Below are positions 1 to 8,050 of a stretch of DNA of 64,000 nucleotides, piece after piece. The first letter of the stretch is position 1. Every line of letters begins with the position of its first letter. This DNA comes from Micromonospora sp. U21 (GTDB lineage: Bacteria > Actinomycetota > Actinomycetes > Mycobacteriales > Micromonosporaceae). The stretch covers positions 62,001 through 126,000 of the forward strand of contig NZ_JAGPYK010000004.1 in NCBI RefSeq assembly GCF_018070045.1, in the 5' to 3' direction. A program made the position numbers and the translations under genes. The notes under the pieces were generated by a model. The model made no database searches, was not told the DNA's origin, and was given only the letters and a program-made list of their open reading frames with translations.

Positions 1-86
1 AGCGGCTGGCGTTGGCGTTGGCGCTGACCCGGGGCGAAGATCCGGATGCGCCGCGCGGGCTGAAGAAGGTCACCGCGACGATGTGA
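1..86 (+). CDS. C-terminal end of an unidentified protein (partial)
   Basis: An open frame enters from the left edge and stops at TGA 84-86. The readable end is rich in Leu/Ala and finishes with GLKKVTATM. Only about 28 residues are present, with no motif that names a family. It points the same way as the sensor kinase that starts 25 bases later, so the two may be co-transcribed. That the frame is coding is inferred from its openness and composition. Confidence 0.4.
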   Translation, partial: RLALALALTRGEDPDAPRGLKKVTATM

Positions 87-111
87 GACGCGGCGTGGCA
101 CGCTGGTCATC

Positions 112-1686
112 GTGTCCACGCTGCGCGACCTCGCCGAGGAGCACACCCATCTCCGTCCGGCCGACATCGACCACCTGCATCGGATCGCCGGCGACTGGCA
201 GTTGCTCTCCGACCTGTCCTTCGCCGATCTGCTGCTCTGGGTGCCGGTCGACGCGGACGGCACGTTCCTCTGCGTCGCCCAGGTCCGTCCGACGACCGCG
301 CCCACCGCGTACCAGGACGACCAGGTGGGGCGGATCGTCGGCGGGCCGGAGGTGGCCCACCTGGGTGTGGCCTACTCCCAGGGCCGGATCTGGCGGGAGG
401 GCGACCCGGTCTGGTACGGCGACGTACCGGCCCGCCACGAGGCGATCCCGGTCCGGCTGCGCACCGCCGAGGGGGAGGCCGGCGAGGTGATCGCCGTGGT
501 CGGCCGGGACACCAACCTCTCCACCGCGCGTACCCCCAGCCAGCTGGAGCTCAACTACCTGACCACGGCCGACGACCTGGCCCAGATGATCGCCGACGGC
601 ACCTTCCCGCCGCCCCGACACCCGGGCGAGACCACCTCCGCGCCCCGGGTCGGCGACGGCCTGGTCCGGCTCGACGCCGGCGGCAAGGTCACCTACGCGA
701 GCCCGAACGCGCAGTCCGCGTACCGCCGGTTGGGCTACGCCTCCCACCTCGTGGGGGAGGATCTGGCCGCGCTGCACCGCCGGCTGGCGGGCGACCCGCT
801 GGACGGCACCGAGGCGGCGAACGGCATCCTGGCCGCGCTGCGCGGCGAGGCGCCGCCCCGGCGGGAGATCGACGCGCGTGGCGCCACGATGCTCACCCGG
901 GCGTTGCCGCTGATGCCCGCCGGGGTTCCGATCGGCGCGCTGGTGCTGGTCCGGGACATCACCGAGGTCCGCCGGCGCGACCGGGCACTGATCACCAAGG
1001 ACGCCACCATCCGGGAGATCCACCACCGGGTGAAGAACAACCTCCAGACGGTGGCCGCGCTGCTGCGGTTGCAGGCCCGCCGGGTGGCCATGCCGGAGGC
1101 CCGGGTCGCCCTGGAGGAGTCGGTCCGTCGGGTCGCCTCGATCGCCCTGGTGCACGAGACGCTCTCCATGTCCAGCGACGAGGCGGTCGAGTTCGACGGC
1201 ATCGTCGACCGGGTGGCGAGCGCGGCGACCGAGGTCGCGGCGACCGAGGTGAGCGTCGGCATGCGCCGGCGGGGCAGCTTCGGCGTGCTGCCGGCGGAGA
1301 TCGCCACCTCGCTGGTGATGGTCCTCAACGAGTTGCTCCTCAACGCCGTCGAGCACGGTTTCCCACCGGCCGACGAGGGGGACGCCTCCGACGTGGTGCC
1401 CGCCGTGGTTCGCGGTACCGATCCGTCGGCCCGGCCGGAGGTGGTGGTCTCGGCGCACCGGTTCCGCAAGATGCTGCACGTCTCGGTCGCGGACAACGGA
1501 CGCGGGCTGCCGCCGGACTTCGACGCCGAACGTGGCAGTCGGCTCGGCCTCCAGATCGTCCGCGCGCTGGTCACCGGGGAGCTGCGCGGCACCATCGAGC
1601 TGCGCGCCGGTGCCAACGGCGGCACGGAGGCGGTGCTGGTCGTACCGCTGGCTCGCAGCGCGCCCGAGGGCCGCTCGCAATCCTGA
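112..1686 (+). CDS. pdtaS: Sensor histidine kinase, PdtaS type
   Basis: A cytoplasmic HisKA_2-family kinase of 524 residues; Mycobacterium tuberculosis PdtaS (Rv3220c) has about 500. The order is an N-terminal GAF-like domain (about 5-150), a PAS-like domain (about 180-285), the dimerisation/phosphoacceptor region EIHHRVKNNLQTVAALL with His304/305, and an HATPase_c domain with NELLLNAVEHG near 404 and DNGRGL near 460. There is no transmembrane segment. PdtaS kinases phosphorylate the ANTAR antiterminator PdtaR, which is not in this window. The GTG at 112 was chosen because CACGCT lies exactly 7 bases upstream, fitting a leaderless transcript, and there is no ribosome site. In Mycobacterium this gene is next to whiB1; here whiB1 is 5.7 kb away. 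Confidence 0.88.
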   Translation: MSTLRDLAEEHTHLRPADIDHLHRIAGDWQLLSDLSFADLLLWVPVDADGTFLCVAQVRPTTAPTAYQDDQVGRIVGGPEVAHLGVAYSQGRIWREGDPVWYGDVPARHEAIPVRLRTAEGEAGEVIAVVGRDTNLSTARTPSQLELNYLTTADDLAQMIADGTFPPPRHPGETTSAPRVGDGLVRLDAGGKVTYASPNAQSAYRRLGYASHLVGEDLAALHRRLAGDPLDGTEAANGILAALRGEAPPRREIDARGATMLTRALPLMPAGVPIGALVLVRDITEVRRRDRALITKDATIREIHHRVKNNLQTVAALLRLQARRVAMPEARVALEESVRRVASIALVHETLSMSSDEAVEFDGIVDRVASAATEVAATEVSVGMRRRGSFGVLPAEIATSLVMVLNELLLNAVEHGFPPADEGDASDVVPAVVRGTDPSARPEVVVSAHRFRKMLHVSVADNGRGLPPDFDAERGSRLGLQIVRALVTGELRGTIELRAGANGGTEAVLVVPLARSAPEGRSQS

Positions 1687-1747
1687 CCTGCGACTCCCGC
1701 CGGCGCCGGGTTCCGCTCGGGCGGCTCGGCTCCGGGCGCAGGTGTGT

Positions 1748-1801
1748 GGGTGAGGGTTATACCTGTGAGTCATATATACCTCTGCGGTATAACGCTCACC
1801 C
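1748..1801. terminator. 16-bp inverted repeat between convergent genes
   Basis: GGGTGAGGGTTATACC (1748-1763) pairs with GGTATAACGCTCACCC (1786-1801) with one mismatch and a 22-base AT-richer loop. It lies between the 3' ends of the convergent sensor kinase and glycosyltransferase genes, so a bidirectional terminator is likely. Its core (ATACC, GAGTCATAT, CCTC, GGTAT) recurs in the palindrome at 28992-29035, which suggests a dispersed element. Confidence 0.7.
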
Positions 1802-1857
1802 AGATGGCCGTGACCCGACGGGCCCGCGGCCGGCGCGCCCGCACGACGGGCGGTCAG

Positions 1858-3387
1858 TCAGCGGCCGGGACGGCCGGTCAGCAGGGCGACGGTCAAGCCG
1901 GGTCGCTGCCAGACACGTGCGCTGGTGAAGTCCGCGCGCAGCGCGTCGCCCTTGGCGCCCGGCACGGTGGCCAGCGGCTCGGCGTGCCGCCCGGCGACGA
2001 CCAGCCACACCCGTGGCGTGCCGGCCAGGCATCGCGCCGGTCGCGGGCACTCGGCGGCCCACAGGTCGCCCCGACGGACCTCGTCCTCGGTGACCAGCAC
2101 GTCCCGCGGCGGGTTCCCCAGGTGGTACTCGACGCCCAGATCGAGGAAGAGCCAGCTGTCCCGGGGCGAATAGACCACGGCGTCCCCGGGCCGCTGCCCG
2201 TCGGCGATCACCCGGGCGGCACCCGCGTAGTCCACCGGCGCGCTGCGCGGCCACTCATGGGTCCGCCGCAGCGCCGCCTGATCGGGCAGGCCGAGCAGCC
2301 CGGTGAGGGCCACCACGGCCAGCGCGGCCGGCGCGGCCACACCGGCGAGCGCCGCGCCGGCCAGCAGGCAGGCGAAGGGCACCACGAAGACCAGGTACCG
2401 AGGTACCCACAGCGGCACGACCGTGCCGGCGGTGAAGAGCAGCAGTACGGGCAGCAGGACCGCACTCAGCGGTAGCAGGGCCCGTCGCCCGAGGCGTGCC
2501 GCGCCGAGCGCGGTGAGGCCGACCAGCAGGCCGCCCACCAGACTGCTCTGAGCCACCCCGCCGGGCAGCGCGCTCAGGTCGTCCAGCCGGGCGGGGTCGA
2601 CCCAGTCCAACTGCCGGGAACGCTGCGTGCCGGCCTTCAGCAGCAGCGGGCCGACCAGCAGCGCGGCCGGCAGCAGCGCCACCACCCACCGCCACGCTCG
2701 CCGATCCGGGCGATCCGGGCGATCCGACCTGTTCGCGCCGGCCGCTTCCGACCCGGCCACTCCGGCTGCGGCGCGGCCCCGCCACCCGGCGATCAGCACG
2801 ACCAGCGCGTGCGCGACGAGCAGGGTCAGCGCGATCAGATGGGTGAGCCCGAGCGCGGCCACGGCGGCGGCGTACCCCGCCCACCGGGCCCAGCCCGGCC
2901 GGCGCAGCGCGGTCACCAGCAGCAGGGTGGCGAGGACGGCGAGCGCGGTGGCCAGGGCGTACGGGCGGGCCTCCTGGCCGTAGCGGGAGGTGCCGGGGAG
3001 CAGCGCGAAGAGCAGCCCGGCGGACAGACCGGTACGCCCGTCGACCAGCCGCGCGCCGAGGACGGCGAGCAGCCCTGCGGCGGCGGCCATCGCCAGCGCC
3101 GCCGGCGCGCGCAGGGCCACCGTGGAGTCGCCGACGAGCGCGAGCCAACCGTGCATCAGCAGGTAGTACGGGCCGGCGGCGGCGTCGATGGTGGCGGCCA
3201 ACCGGGCCAGGTCGCCCGGTGACCGGGTGGCGGCGCTCCAGGTGGCCAGCTCGTCGCGCCAGAGCTGGGCCGAGCCCAGCCCGGTGCCGGTGACAGCCAG
3301 GGTCAGCACCGCCGGAGGAAGCCAGACCGGAACGCGGCGCAGCCGGGCCCGCGCCGTTTCGGTCGACCTTTCGGACAATATGCCCAC
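1858..3387 (-). CDS. Polytopic membrane glycosyltransferase, GT-C fold (GT39/mannosyltransferase-like)
   Basis: A 509-residue integral membrane protein with about ten or more hydrophobic segments. The first helix (about 22-40) is followed by WRDE at 43-46, matching the acidic metal/lipid-phosphate-binding pair in the first extracytoplasmic loop of GT-C enzymes. The motif GQEARPYAL resembles the GRYGxEARPYAL region of family-39-like transferases. These enzymes use polyprenyl-phosphate sugars on the outer face of the membrane; the acceptor here is unknown. The C-terminal 130 residues look soluble and extracytoplasmic. The GTG start is supported by CAGGCT 6 bases upstream, a leaderless arrangement. 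It is convergent with the sensor kinase and divergent from the sulfur operon. Confidence 0.75.
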   Translation of the reverse strand: MGILSERSTETARARLRRVPVWLPPAVLTLAVTGTGLGSAQLWRDELATWSAATRSPGDLARLAATIDAAAGPYYLLMHGWLALVGDSTVALRAPAALAMAAAAGLLAVLGARLVDGRTGLSAGLLFALLPGTSRYGQEARPYALATALAVLATLLLVTALRRPGWARWAGYAAAVAALGLTHLIALTLLVAHALVVLIAGWRGRAAAGVAGSEAAGANRSDRPDRPDRRAWRWVVALLPAALLVGPLLLKAGTQRSRQLDWVDPARLDDLSALPGGVAQSSLVGGLLVGLTALGAARLGRRALLPLSAVLLPVLLLFTAGTVVPLWVPRYLVFVVPFACLLAGAALAGVAAPAALAVVALTGLLGLPDQAALRRTHEWPRSAPVDYAGAARVIADGQRPGDAVVYSPRDSWLFLDLGVEYHLGNPPRDVLVTEDEVRRGDLWAAECPRPARCLAGTPRVWLVVAGRHAEPLATVPGAKGDALRADFTSARVWQRPGLTVALLTGRPGR

Positions 3388-3443
3388 GGCCCGAGCCTGT
3401 CACGGCCAGCCCGGCCCGTGATGTGGGATCCGGCACGCGCACA

Positions 3444-3473
3444 TTGGCCGGCCCCCATGCGGTGTGGCAGCAT
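3444..3473 (+). promoter_or_regulatory. Promoter of the sulfite reductase operon and its leader peptide
   Basis: TTGGCC (3444-3449) and CAGCAT (3468-3473) are separated by 18 bases and fit the -35 and -10 of a housekeeping promoter. Seven bases separate the -10 from the ATG at 3481, so transcription would begin on the start codon of the leader peptide. This is read from spacing and composition only. Confidence 0.5.
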
Positions 3474-3480
3474 GAGCCCC

Positions 3481-3567
3481 ATGACCGCCGCTGTCGTCCG
3501 CCGCTTCGTGGCTCGTCGCCACGTCGATTACGGCCGCGTGCGCAGCGCGATCTGTCCGGCTCACTGA
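3481..3567 (+). CDS. Leader peptide of the sulfite reductase operon (28 residues)
   Basis: This short frame, ATG to TGA, encodes an Arg-rich peptide containing ARRHVDYGRV followed by SAICPAH. It closely resembles the actinobacterial leader peptides with RRHVDLxRxxSAIC found upstream of sulfur-assimilation genes in Streptomyces and relatives. The single Cys codon lies four codons before the stop, and a hairpin starts 4 bases after it. This is the layout expected if ribosome stalling for lack of cysteinyl-tRNA controls downstream expression. Cysteine-responsive leaders are described in mycobacteria, but action here is inference. Translation is probably leaderless. It ends 135 bases before sirA. 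Confidence 0.75.
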   Translation: MTAAVVRRFVARRHVDYGRVRSAICPAH

Positions 3568-3570
3568 CGA

Positions 3571-3594
3571 CGCCCGACCCATCTGTCTCGGGCG
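3571..3594 (+). promoter_or_regulatory. Hairpin just after the leader peptide (putative attenuator)
   Basis: CGCCCGA (3571-3577) pairs perfectly with TCGGGCG (3588-3594) around a 10-base loop. It begins 4 bases after the leader stop codon, so a ribosome paused at the Cys codon would cover or disrupt its 5' arm. No U-tract follows, so it may act by Rho or by an alternative fold. Confidence 0.5.
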
Positions 3595-3608
3595 CGCTCC
3601 GCGCCGGC

Positions 3609-3619
3609 TGTCTCAGACA
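3609..3619. promoter_or_regulatory. Short perfect palindrome TGTCTCAGACA in the sirA leader region
   Basis: TGTCT-C-AGACA is an 11-base inverted repeat between the leader peptide and sirA. It could be a repressor site or part of the leader RNA fold. No regulator of known specificity is encoded beside it. Confidence 0.25.
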
Positions 3620-3702
3620 CCGTTGTCCCGCCCGCTCTCGACGGGCCGGCCGCCGCGCCCCGCGCCCGCCCCGAGGCACCGCAGACAACGGAGGACGCCG
3701 CG

Positions 3703-5418
3703 ATGGCGGTCAGCAGCATCCCGGCCCGTTCCGAGGACCCGCCGGCCCGCCCCGCCCGGGCGGCGACGCGCCGGCCACGGGGTGAGGGTCAGTGGGCGCT
3801 CGGCCACCGCGAGCCGCTCAACCCCAACGAGCGGATGAAGAAGGACGACGACCCGCTCAACGTCCGGGCCCGGATCGAGACCATCTACGCGCACCGCGGC
3901 TTCGCCTCCATCGACCCGCAGGACCTGCGCGGCCGGTTCCGCTGGTGGGGCCTCTACACCCAGCGCAAGGCGGGCATCGACGGTGGGCGCACCGCCGTGC
4001 TGGAGCCGCACGAGCTGGAGGACGAGTTCTTCATGCTCCGGGTCCGCATCGACGGCGGCCAGCTCAGCCTGGCCCAGCTGCGGGTCATCGCGGACATCTC
4101 CCGGGAGTTCGCCCGGGACACCGCCGACATCACCGACCGGCAGAACATCCAGTACCACTGGATCCGGGTCGAGGACATGCCGGAGATCTGGCGTCGGCTG
4201 GAGTCGGTCGGCCTGCAGACCACCGAGGCGTGCGGCGACTGCCCCCGGATCGTGCTGGGCAGCCCGGTCGCCGGGGTGGCCCGCGACGAGCTGCTCGACC
4301 CGACGCCGGCGATCGACGAGATCGTCGCCCGGTACGTCGGCGACAAGCAGTTCTCCAACCTCCCCCGCAAGTTCAAGACGTCGATCTCCTGGCTGGTGGA
4401 CACCCCGTACGAGTCGAACGACATCGCCTTCCTCGGCGTCGACCACCCCGAACACGGCCCCGGCTTCGACGTCTGGGTCGGTGGTGGCCTCTCCACCAAC
4501 CCGATGCTGGCCCAGCGGCTCGGCGTCTGGGTGCCGCTGGCCGAGGTCCCCGACGTGTGGGCCGGCGTGGTCGGGATCTTCCGCGACTACGGCTACCGGC
4601 GGCTGCGCAACCGGGCCCGGCTGAAGTTCCTGGTGGCCGACTGGGGCGTGGAGCGCTTCCGCGAGGTTTTGGAGAAGGACTACCTCGGCCGGACGCTGCT
4701 CGACGGCCCGGCGCCGGACCTGCCGGCGAAGCCGATCGACCACGTGGGGGTGCACGAGCAGGCCGACGGGCGGCACTACGTCGGGGCCGCCCCGGTCGTC
4801 GGGCGGGTCTCCGGCGGGCAGCTCGCCCAGCTGGCCGACGTGGTCGAGGCGCACGGCAGCGACCGGGTGCGGCTCACCCCGTACCAGAAGCTGCTGGTGC
4901 TCGACGTGCCGTCGGAGCGGACCGAGTCGTTGGTCGACGCCCTGCGCGGGATCGGCCTGGAGGCCCGGCCGTCGGCCTGGCGGCGCGGCACCATGGCGTG
5001 CACCGGCATCGAGTACTGCAAGCTCGCCATCGTCGAGACGAAGGCCCGCGGCGAGGAGCTGGTGGCTCGGCTGGAGCAGCGGCTGCGCGACTTCGACGCC
5101 GGCATCTCGATCCACATCAACGGCTGCCCGAACGCCTGCGCCCGCACCCAGGTTGCCGACATCGGGCTCAAGGGCCAGCTGGTGGTCGGCCCGGACGGTC
5201 GGCACGTCGAGGGCTTCCAGGTGCACCTGGGCGGCGGCCTGGGCATGGCGCAGGGGCAGACCGCCGGCTTCGGGCGCAAGCTGCGCGGCCTGAAGACCAC
5301 CGCCGACGAGCTTCCCGAGTACGTGGAACGACTGGCCCGCCGCTACCTGGCCGGCCGGAGCGAGGGCGAGACGTTCGCCAACTGGGTGATCAGAGTCGAC
5401 GAGGAGGAACTGCGATGA
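3703..5418 (+). CDS. sirA: Ferredoxin-dependent assimilatory sulfite reductase
   Basis: A 571-residue siroheme/[4Fe-4S] enzyme reducing sulfite to sulfide with six electrons from ferredoxin. The cluster ligands are Cys433 and Cys439 (CTGIEYC) plus Cys475 and Cys479 (CPNAC). Tyr85 in YTQRK and Cys177 in TEACGD are 92 residues apart, the same distance as the Tyr69-Cys161 covalent pair of M. tuberculosis NirA, which marks the sulfite rather than nitrite branch. The ATG at 3703 has GGAGGA about 8 bases upstream. The stop overlaps the next gene (ATGA). The order sirA, cysH, chelatase matches Mycobacterium Rv2391-Rv2393. The upstream leader peptide suggests control by cysteine supply. Confidence 0.93.
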   Translation: MAVSSIPARSEDPPARPARAATRRPRGEGQWALGHREPLNPNERMKKDDDPLNVRARIETIYAHRGFASIDPQDLRGRFRWWGLYTQRKAGIDGGRTAVLEPHELEDEFFMLRVRIDGGQLSLAQLRVIADISREFARDTADITDRQNIQYHWIRVEDMPEIWRRLESVGLQTTEACGDCPRIVLGSPVAGVARDELLDPTPAIDEIVARYVGDKQFSNLPRKFKTSISWLVDTPYESNDIAFLGVDHPEHGPGFDVWVGGGLSTNPMLAQRLGVWVPLAEVPDVWAGVVGIFRDYGYRRLRNRARLKFLVADWGVERFREVLEKDYLGRTLLDGPAPDLPAKPIDHVGVHEQADGRHYVGAAPVVGRVSGGQLAQLADVVEAHGSDRVRLTPYQKLLVLDVPSERTESLVDALRGIGLEARPSAWRRGTMACTGIEYCKLAIVETKARGEELVARLEQRLRDFDAGISIHINGCPNACARTQVADIGLKGQLVVGPDGRHVEGFQVHLGGGLGMAQGQTAGFGRKLRGLKTTADELPEYVERLARRYLAGRSEGETFANWVIRVDEEELR

Positions 5419-5576
5419 GCAGCGAGAACCGAGCGGCACCTCTGTACTGCCCGTACTGCGGCGAGGAGGATCTGCGGCCGCACGAGGCGGGGCACGGCGC
5501 CTGGGAGTGCCACGCCTGCGCCCGGGTCTTCTCGGTGAAGTTCACCGGGCTGCTGTCGCGGGCGGTGACCCGATGA
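5415..5576 (+). CDS. Small CysX-like protein with two CxxC pairs
   Basis: A 53-residue protein translationally coupled on both sides: its ATG overlaps the sirA stop and its TGA overlaps the cysH ATG. Cys12/Cys15 (CPYC) and Cys32/Cys35 (CHAC) could bind zinc or an iron-sulfur centre. Small Cys-rich proteins in the same place are known in Streptomyces and, as CysX, in Corynebacterium, where an electron-shuttle role for sulfite reductase was proposed. Whether this one carries electrons, assists assembly, or is structural is not decidable from sequence. The overlaps and conserved position argue strongly that it is real. Confidence 0.8.
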   Translation: MSSENRAAPLYCPYCGEEDLRPHEAGHGAWECHACARVFSVKFTGLLSRAVTR

Positions 5577-6334
5577 GTCTGGTTTCCGCGGCCGGCCTGG
5601 GCCTGGTCGGTCCGGGCGGTCCGACACCGGCCGATCCGGCCCGACGCAGCCCCGACGAGCTGCGGGCGCTGGCCGAGCAGGCGGGTCGGGAGCTGGAGGG
5701 CGCCCCGGCGCTGGAGATCGCCCGCTGGGCGGCGCAGACCTTCGGCGACCGGCTCTGCGTCACCAGCTCGATGGCCGACGCCGTGCTGGCGCACCTGGTG
5801 TCCCGGGTGGCCCCCGGGGTGGACGTGGTCTTCCTCGACACCGGCCTGCACTTCCCGGAGACCCTCCGAGTGCGGGACGAGGTGGCGCGGACGCTCCCGG
5901 TGAACGTCCGGTCCATCCGGCCTCGACTCACCGTCGGTCAGCAGGATGGCCAGTACGGTCCTCGGCTGTTCAACAAGTCGCCCGACGACTGCTGCCAGCT
6001 GCGCAAGGTGGAGCCGCTGGAACGGGCGCTGACCGGGTACGACGCCTGGGCCGCGGGCCTGCGTCGGGACGAGTCGCCGACCCGGGCCAACACGCCGGTG
6101 GTGACCTTCGACGGGCGGCGGGGCAAGGTCAAGGTCAACCCGATCGCGGCCTGGTCGCAGGGCGATGTGGACGCCTACATCGCCCGCTGGAACGTCCCGG
6201 TCAACGAGCTGTTCAAGCAGGGTTACGGCTCGATCGGCTGCTGGCCGTGCACCCGTCGCACCAAGGCCGGCGAGGACGCGCGGGCCGGCCGGTGGGCGAT
6301 GTTCGAGAAGACCGAGTGCGGCCTGCACGCCTGA
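5573..6334 (+). CDS. cysH: Adenylylsulfate/PAPS reductase
   Basis: A 253-residue thioredoxin-dependent reductase that makes sulfite from activated sulfate. Cys140-Cys141 (DDCCQLRK) and Cys223/Cys226 (CWPC) are the four [4Fe-4S] ligands of the APS-reducing type, and the C-terminal ECGLH holds catalytic Cys249. FLDTGLHFPET is the conserved P-loop-like region. The ATG at 5573 overlaps the preceding stop; an in-frame upstream start would run into the small gene and is rejected. It feeds sulfite to SirA. The activation genes cysD/cysN are not in the window. Confidence 0.93.
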   Translation: MSLVSAAGLGLVGPGGPTPADPARRSPDELRALAEQAGRELEGAPALEIARWAAQTFGDRLCVTSSMADAVLAHLVSRVAPGVDVVFLDTGLHFPETLRVRDEVARTLPVNVRSIRPRLTVGQQDGQYGPRLFNKSPDDCCQLRKVEPLERALTGYDAWAAGLRRDESPTRANTPVVTFDGRRGKVKVNPIAAWSQGDVDAYIARWNVPVNELFKQGYGSIGCWPCTRRTKAGEDARAGRWAMFEKTECGLHA

Positions 6335-7149
6335 CCTCCCCGTTGACGACCCCGACCGGCCTCCGCACGGCCGGCGGCGCGGATCCGGTGGTGCTGGTCG
6401 CACACGGCAGCCGCGACCCCCGCGCAGCCGAGGCCACCCGGGCGCTGGGCCGGGCGGTGTCGGCGGCCCGTCCGGGCACCCCGGTGTGGACGAGCTGGCT
6501 GGACCACACCGAGCCCGGACCGACCGAGGTGCTGCGTGGATTGGCGGTGGCCGGCCATCGTCGCGCGGTGCTGGTGCCGCTGCTGCTGACCGCCGCGTAC
6601 CACCATCGGGTCGACATACCGGCGGCCGTCGCCGCCGCGGCGCAGGCCGGGCCTCCGCTGGCGGTACGGGTGACCGACGTGCTCGGTCCGGCGGACGGAA
6701 CGGTGGACCATGCTCTGCTGACGGGGCTGCGGCGCCGGCTCGGTGAGTCGTGCACGGGTCGCTTCGACGCGCTGGTGCTGGCCGCGGCGGGCACCCGGGA
6801 CGCGGGGGCGCGTGGCTCGGTGGGCCTGGTGGCGGACGCGCTCGGCGCGGAGTTCGGGGTGCCCTGCCGGGTGTCGTACGCCTCGGCGGCCCCGCCGGCG
6901 ACCGGCGTCGCGGTGGCCCGGCTACGGACGGTCGGTGCTCGCCGGGTGGCGGTCGCCGGGTACTTCCTGGCGCCGGGCCTCTTTCACGACGCGGTTGCCG
7001 AGGCGGCCCGGGCGGCCGGCGCGGTGGCGGTGGCCGACCCGTTGACCGACGCCCCGGAGCTGGTCGAGTTGGTGCTGCGGCGGGTCGACGAGCGGTCCGG
7101 TCGCTGCGACGAGCGGTCCGCTCGGCGCGTCTCGGCGTCGGCGGTGTGA
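6316..7149 (+). CDS. Sirohydrochlorin chelatase family protein (CbiX/SirB-like)
   Basis: A 277-residue protein with two tandem chelatase-like halves. The first has VLVAHGSRDPRAAE near the N-terminus and YHHRVDIP, with His residues expected to bind the metal; the second has ALVLAAAGTRD and GYFLAPGLFHD. The family inserts Fe2+ (or Co2+) into sirohydrochlorin. Next to sirA, an iron chelatase completing siroheme is most likely, as proposed for Rv2393. The start is uncertain: GTG 6316 has purine-rich GAGAAG upstream and overlaps cysH by 19 bases, while TTG 6343 has no ribosome site. The last 20 residues are a low-complexity Arg/Ser tail. Confidence 0.82.
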   Translation: MRPARLTSPLTTPTGLRTAGGADPVVLVAHGSRDPRAAEATRALGRAVSAARPGTPVWTSWLDHTEPGPTEVLRGLAVAGHRRAVLVPLLLTAAYHHRVDIPAAVAAAAQAGPPLAVRVTDVLGPADGTVDHALLTGLRRRLGESCTGRFDALVLAAAGTRDAGARGSVGLVADALGAEFGVPCRVSYASAAPPATGVAVARLRTVGARRVAVAGYFLAPGLFHDAVAEAARAAGAVAVADPLTDAPELVELVLRRVDERSGRCDERSARRVSASAV

Positions 7150-7295
7150 CCGAGGTCGCTGGCTGCGAATGATCAGAGTACGGGGCAGCGGGTACCCGTG
7201 GTCAGTGGACGTTGCGGTCGGGCGGGTAGGTCAGGTGCGTGAGTTCGCGCGCCGGCGTGTGCGGTGTGGCGCGTCGGCGGGGGCAGGACAGCGGA

Positions 7296-7325
7296 ACGCC
7301 CCGGCGGGCGGACCCACCGGGGCGT
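7296..7325 (-). terminator. Hairpin downstream of whiB1
   Basis: ACGCCCCGG (7296-7304) and CCGGGGCGT (7317-7325) form a perfect 9-bp stem with a 12-base loop, just past the whiB1 stop. It faces the end of the sulfur operon, so it could serve both directions. Confidence 0.6.
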
Positions 7326-7342
7326 ACAGCTGTGTCGTGGGA

Positions 7343-7600
7343 TCAGGCGGAGTGAGCGCGCAGCACCCGGAGGCCACCGCGACGCTTGACAGCGCGCCGC
7401 TCCTCCTCGCTCATTCCGCCCCAGACGCCGGCGTCCTGACCCGACTCGAGCGCCCACTGCAGGCACTGGTCGGTCACGGAGCAGCGCCTGCAGACGGCCT
7501 TGGCCTGCTCGACCTGCAGGAGAGCCGGTCCGGACGTCCCGATAGGGAAGAACAGCTCCGGGTCCTCGTCGCGGCAGACAGCATGGTGACGCCAGTCCAT
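7343..7600 (-). CDS. whiB1: WhiB1/WblE-type iron-sulfur transcription factor
   Basis: An 85-residue Wbl protein almost colinear with M. tuberculosis WhiB1 (84 residues). It starts MDWRHHAVCRDEDPELFFP, has four cluster Cys at 9, 37, 40 and 46, the turn GVWGGMSEEER, and a basic DNA-binding tail with VKRRGG. WhiB1 binds the housekeeping sigma factor, and its [4Fe-4S] cluster reacts with nitric oxide. The internal ATG at 7600 was chosen over a longer frame because it matches the family N-terminus and follows GAGGAG at a normal distance. A long AT-richer untranslated region lies upstream. Confidence 0.93.
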   Translation of the reverse strand: MDWRHHAVCRDEDPELFFPIGTSGPALLQVEQAKAVCRRCSVTDQCLQWALESGQDAGVWGGMSEEERRAVKRRGGLRVLRAHSA

Positions 7601-8050
7601 GGCGGCAACACTCCTCATTCTGGATGGGGTGGCAATTATTGCTTGTAGTGCTTTTCCTATATGCATCCGCAGTGCCGATGGTGACAGTTCGCGTCGGTCC
7701 ATTCGGCAGTGCGTGAGCAGGCAGTTAGTCCCGGGGACCTGCTGGAACAGCTCAACCTGACGAGCATATCCAGGCAATGTCCCGGTAACTCAAGTTCGCT
7801 TGTGAATACTTTCACGAACACTCGCGATGTCAAGGGTGACGCTCGGAAAAACTCCGGGCGGTGAGCAAGCCCACAACCCATTTGTCCGGGTTTCAGCGCC
7901 TTCCTGGTTACCCGCCGTGCCACAGTCGAGGATCAATATAGTACAGTCCACGTGACATTGCTGACATTTCCGGCACCTGCCCCTCGGTGTGGCGGCGACC
8001 GCGTCGGTGCAGTTGTGGTGGCCGCGTCGACCTAGGGCAGTACCCGAGAC
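7601..8050 (-). promoter_or_regulatory. Upstream regulatory region of whiB1 (no gene)
   Basis: These 450 bases are clearly AT-richer than the surroundings, especially 7630-7665 and 7790-7850, which hold several -10-like tracts on the minus strand. An open frame at 7657-7923 has no family resemblance and unusual composition, so I do not call it. A long complex upstream region is expected for whiB1, which has multiple regulators in Mycobacterium. I cannot assign individual sites. Confidence 0.45.

Noticed and set aside
70..1773. Long minus-strand open frame opposite the sensor kinase
   Set aside because: Arg/Gly/Pro-rich translation with no motif; a shadow caused by high GC and codon bias of the plus-strand gene.
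5507..5572. Upstream in-frame start for cysH
   Set aside because: It would overlap most of the small Cys-rich gene; the ATGA overlap at 5573 is the natural start.
7657..7923. 88-codon minus-strand frame upstream of whiB1
   Set aside because: Located in the AT-richer regulatory region, unlike host codon use, no ribosome site or family match.
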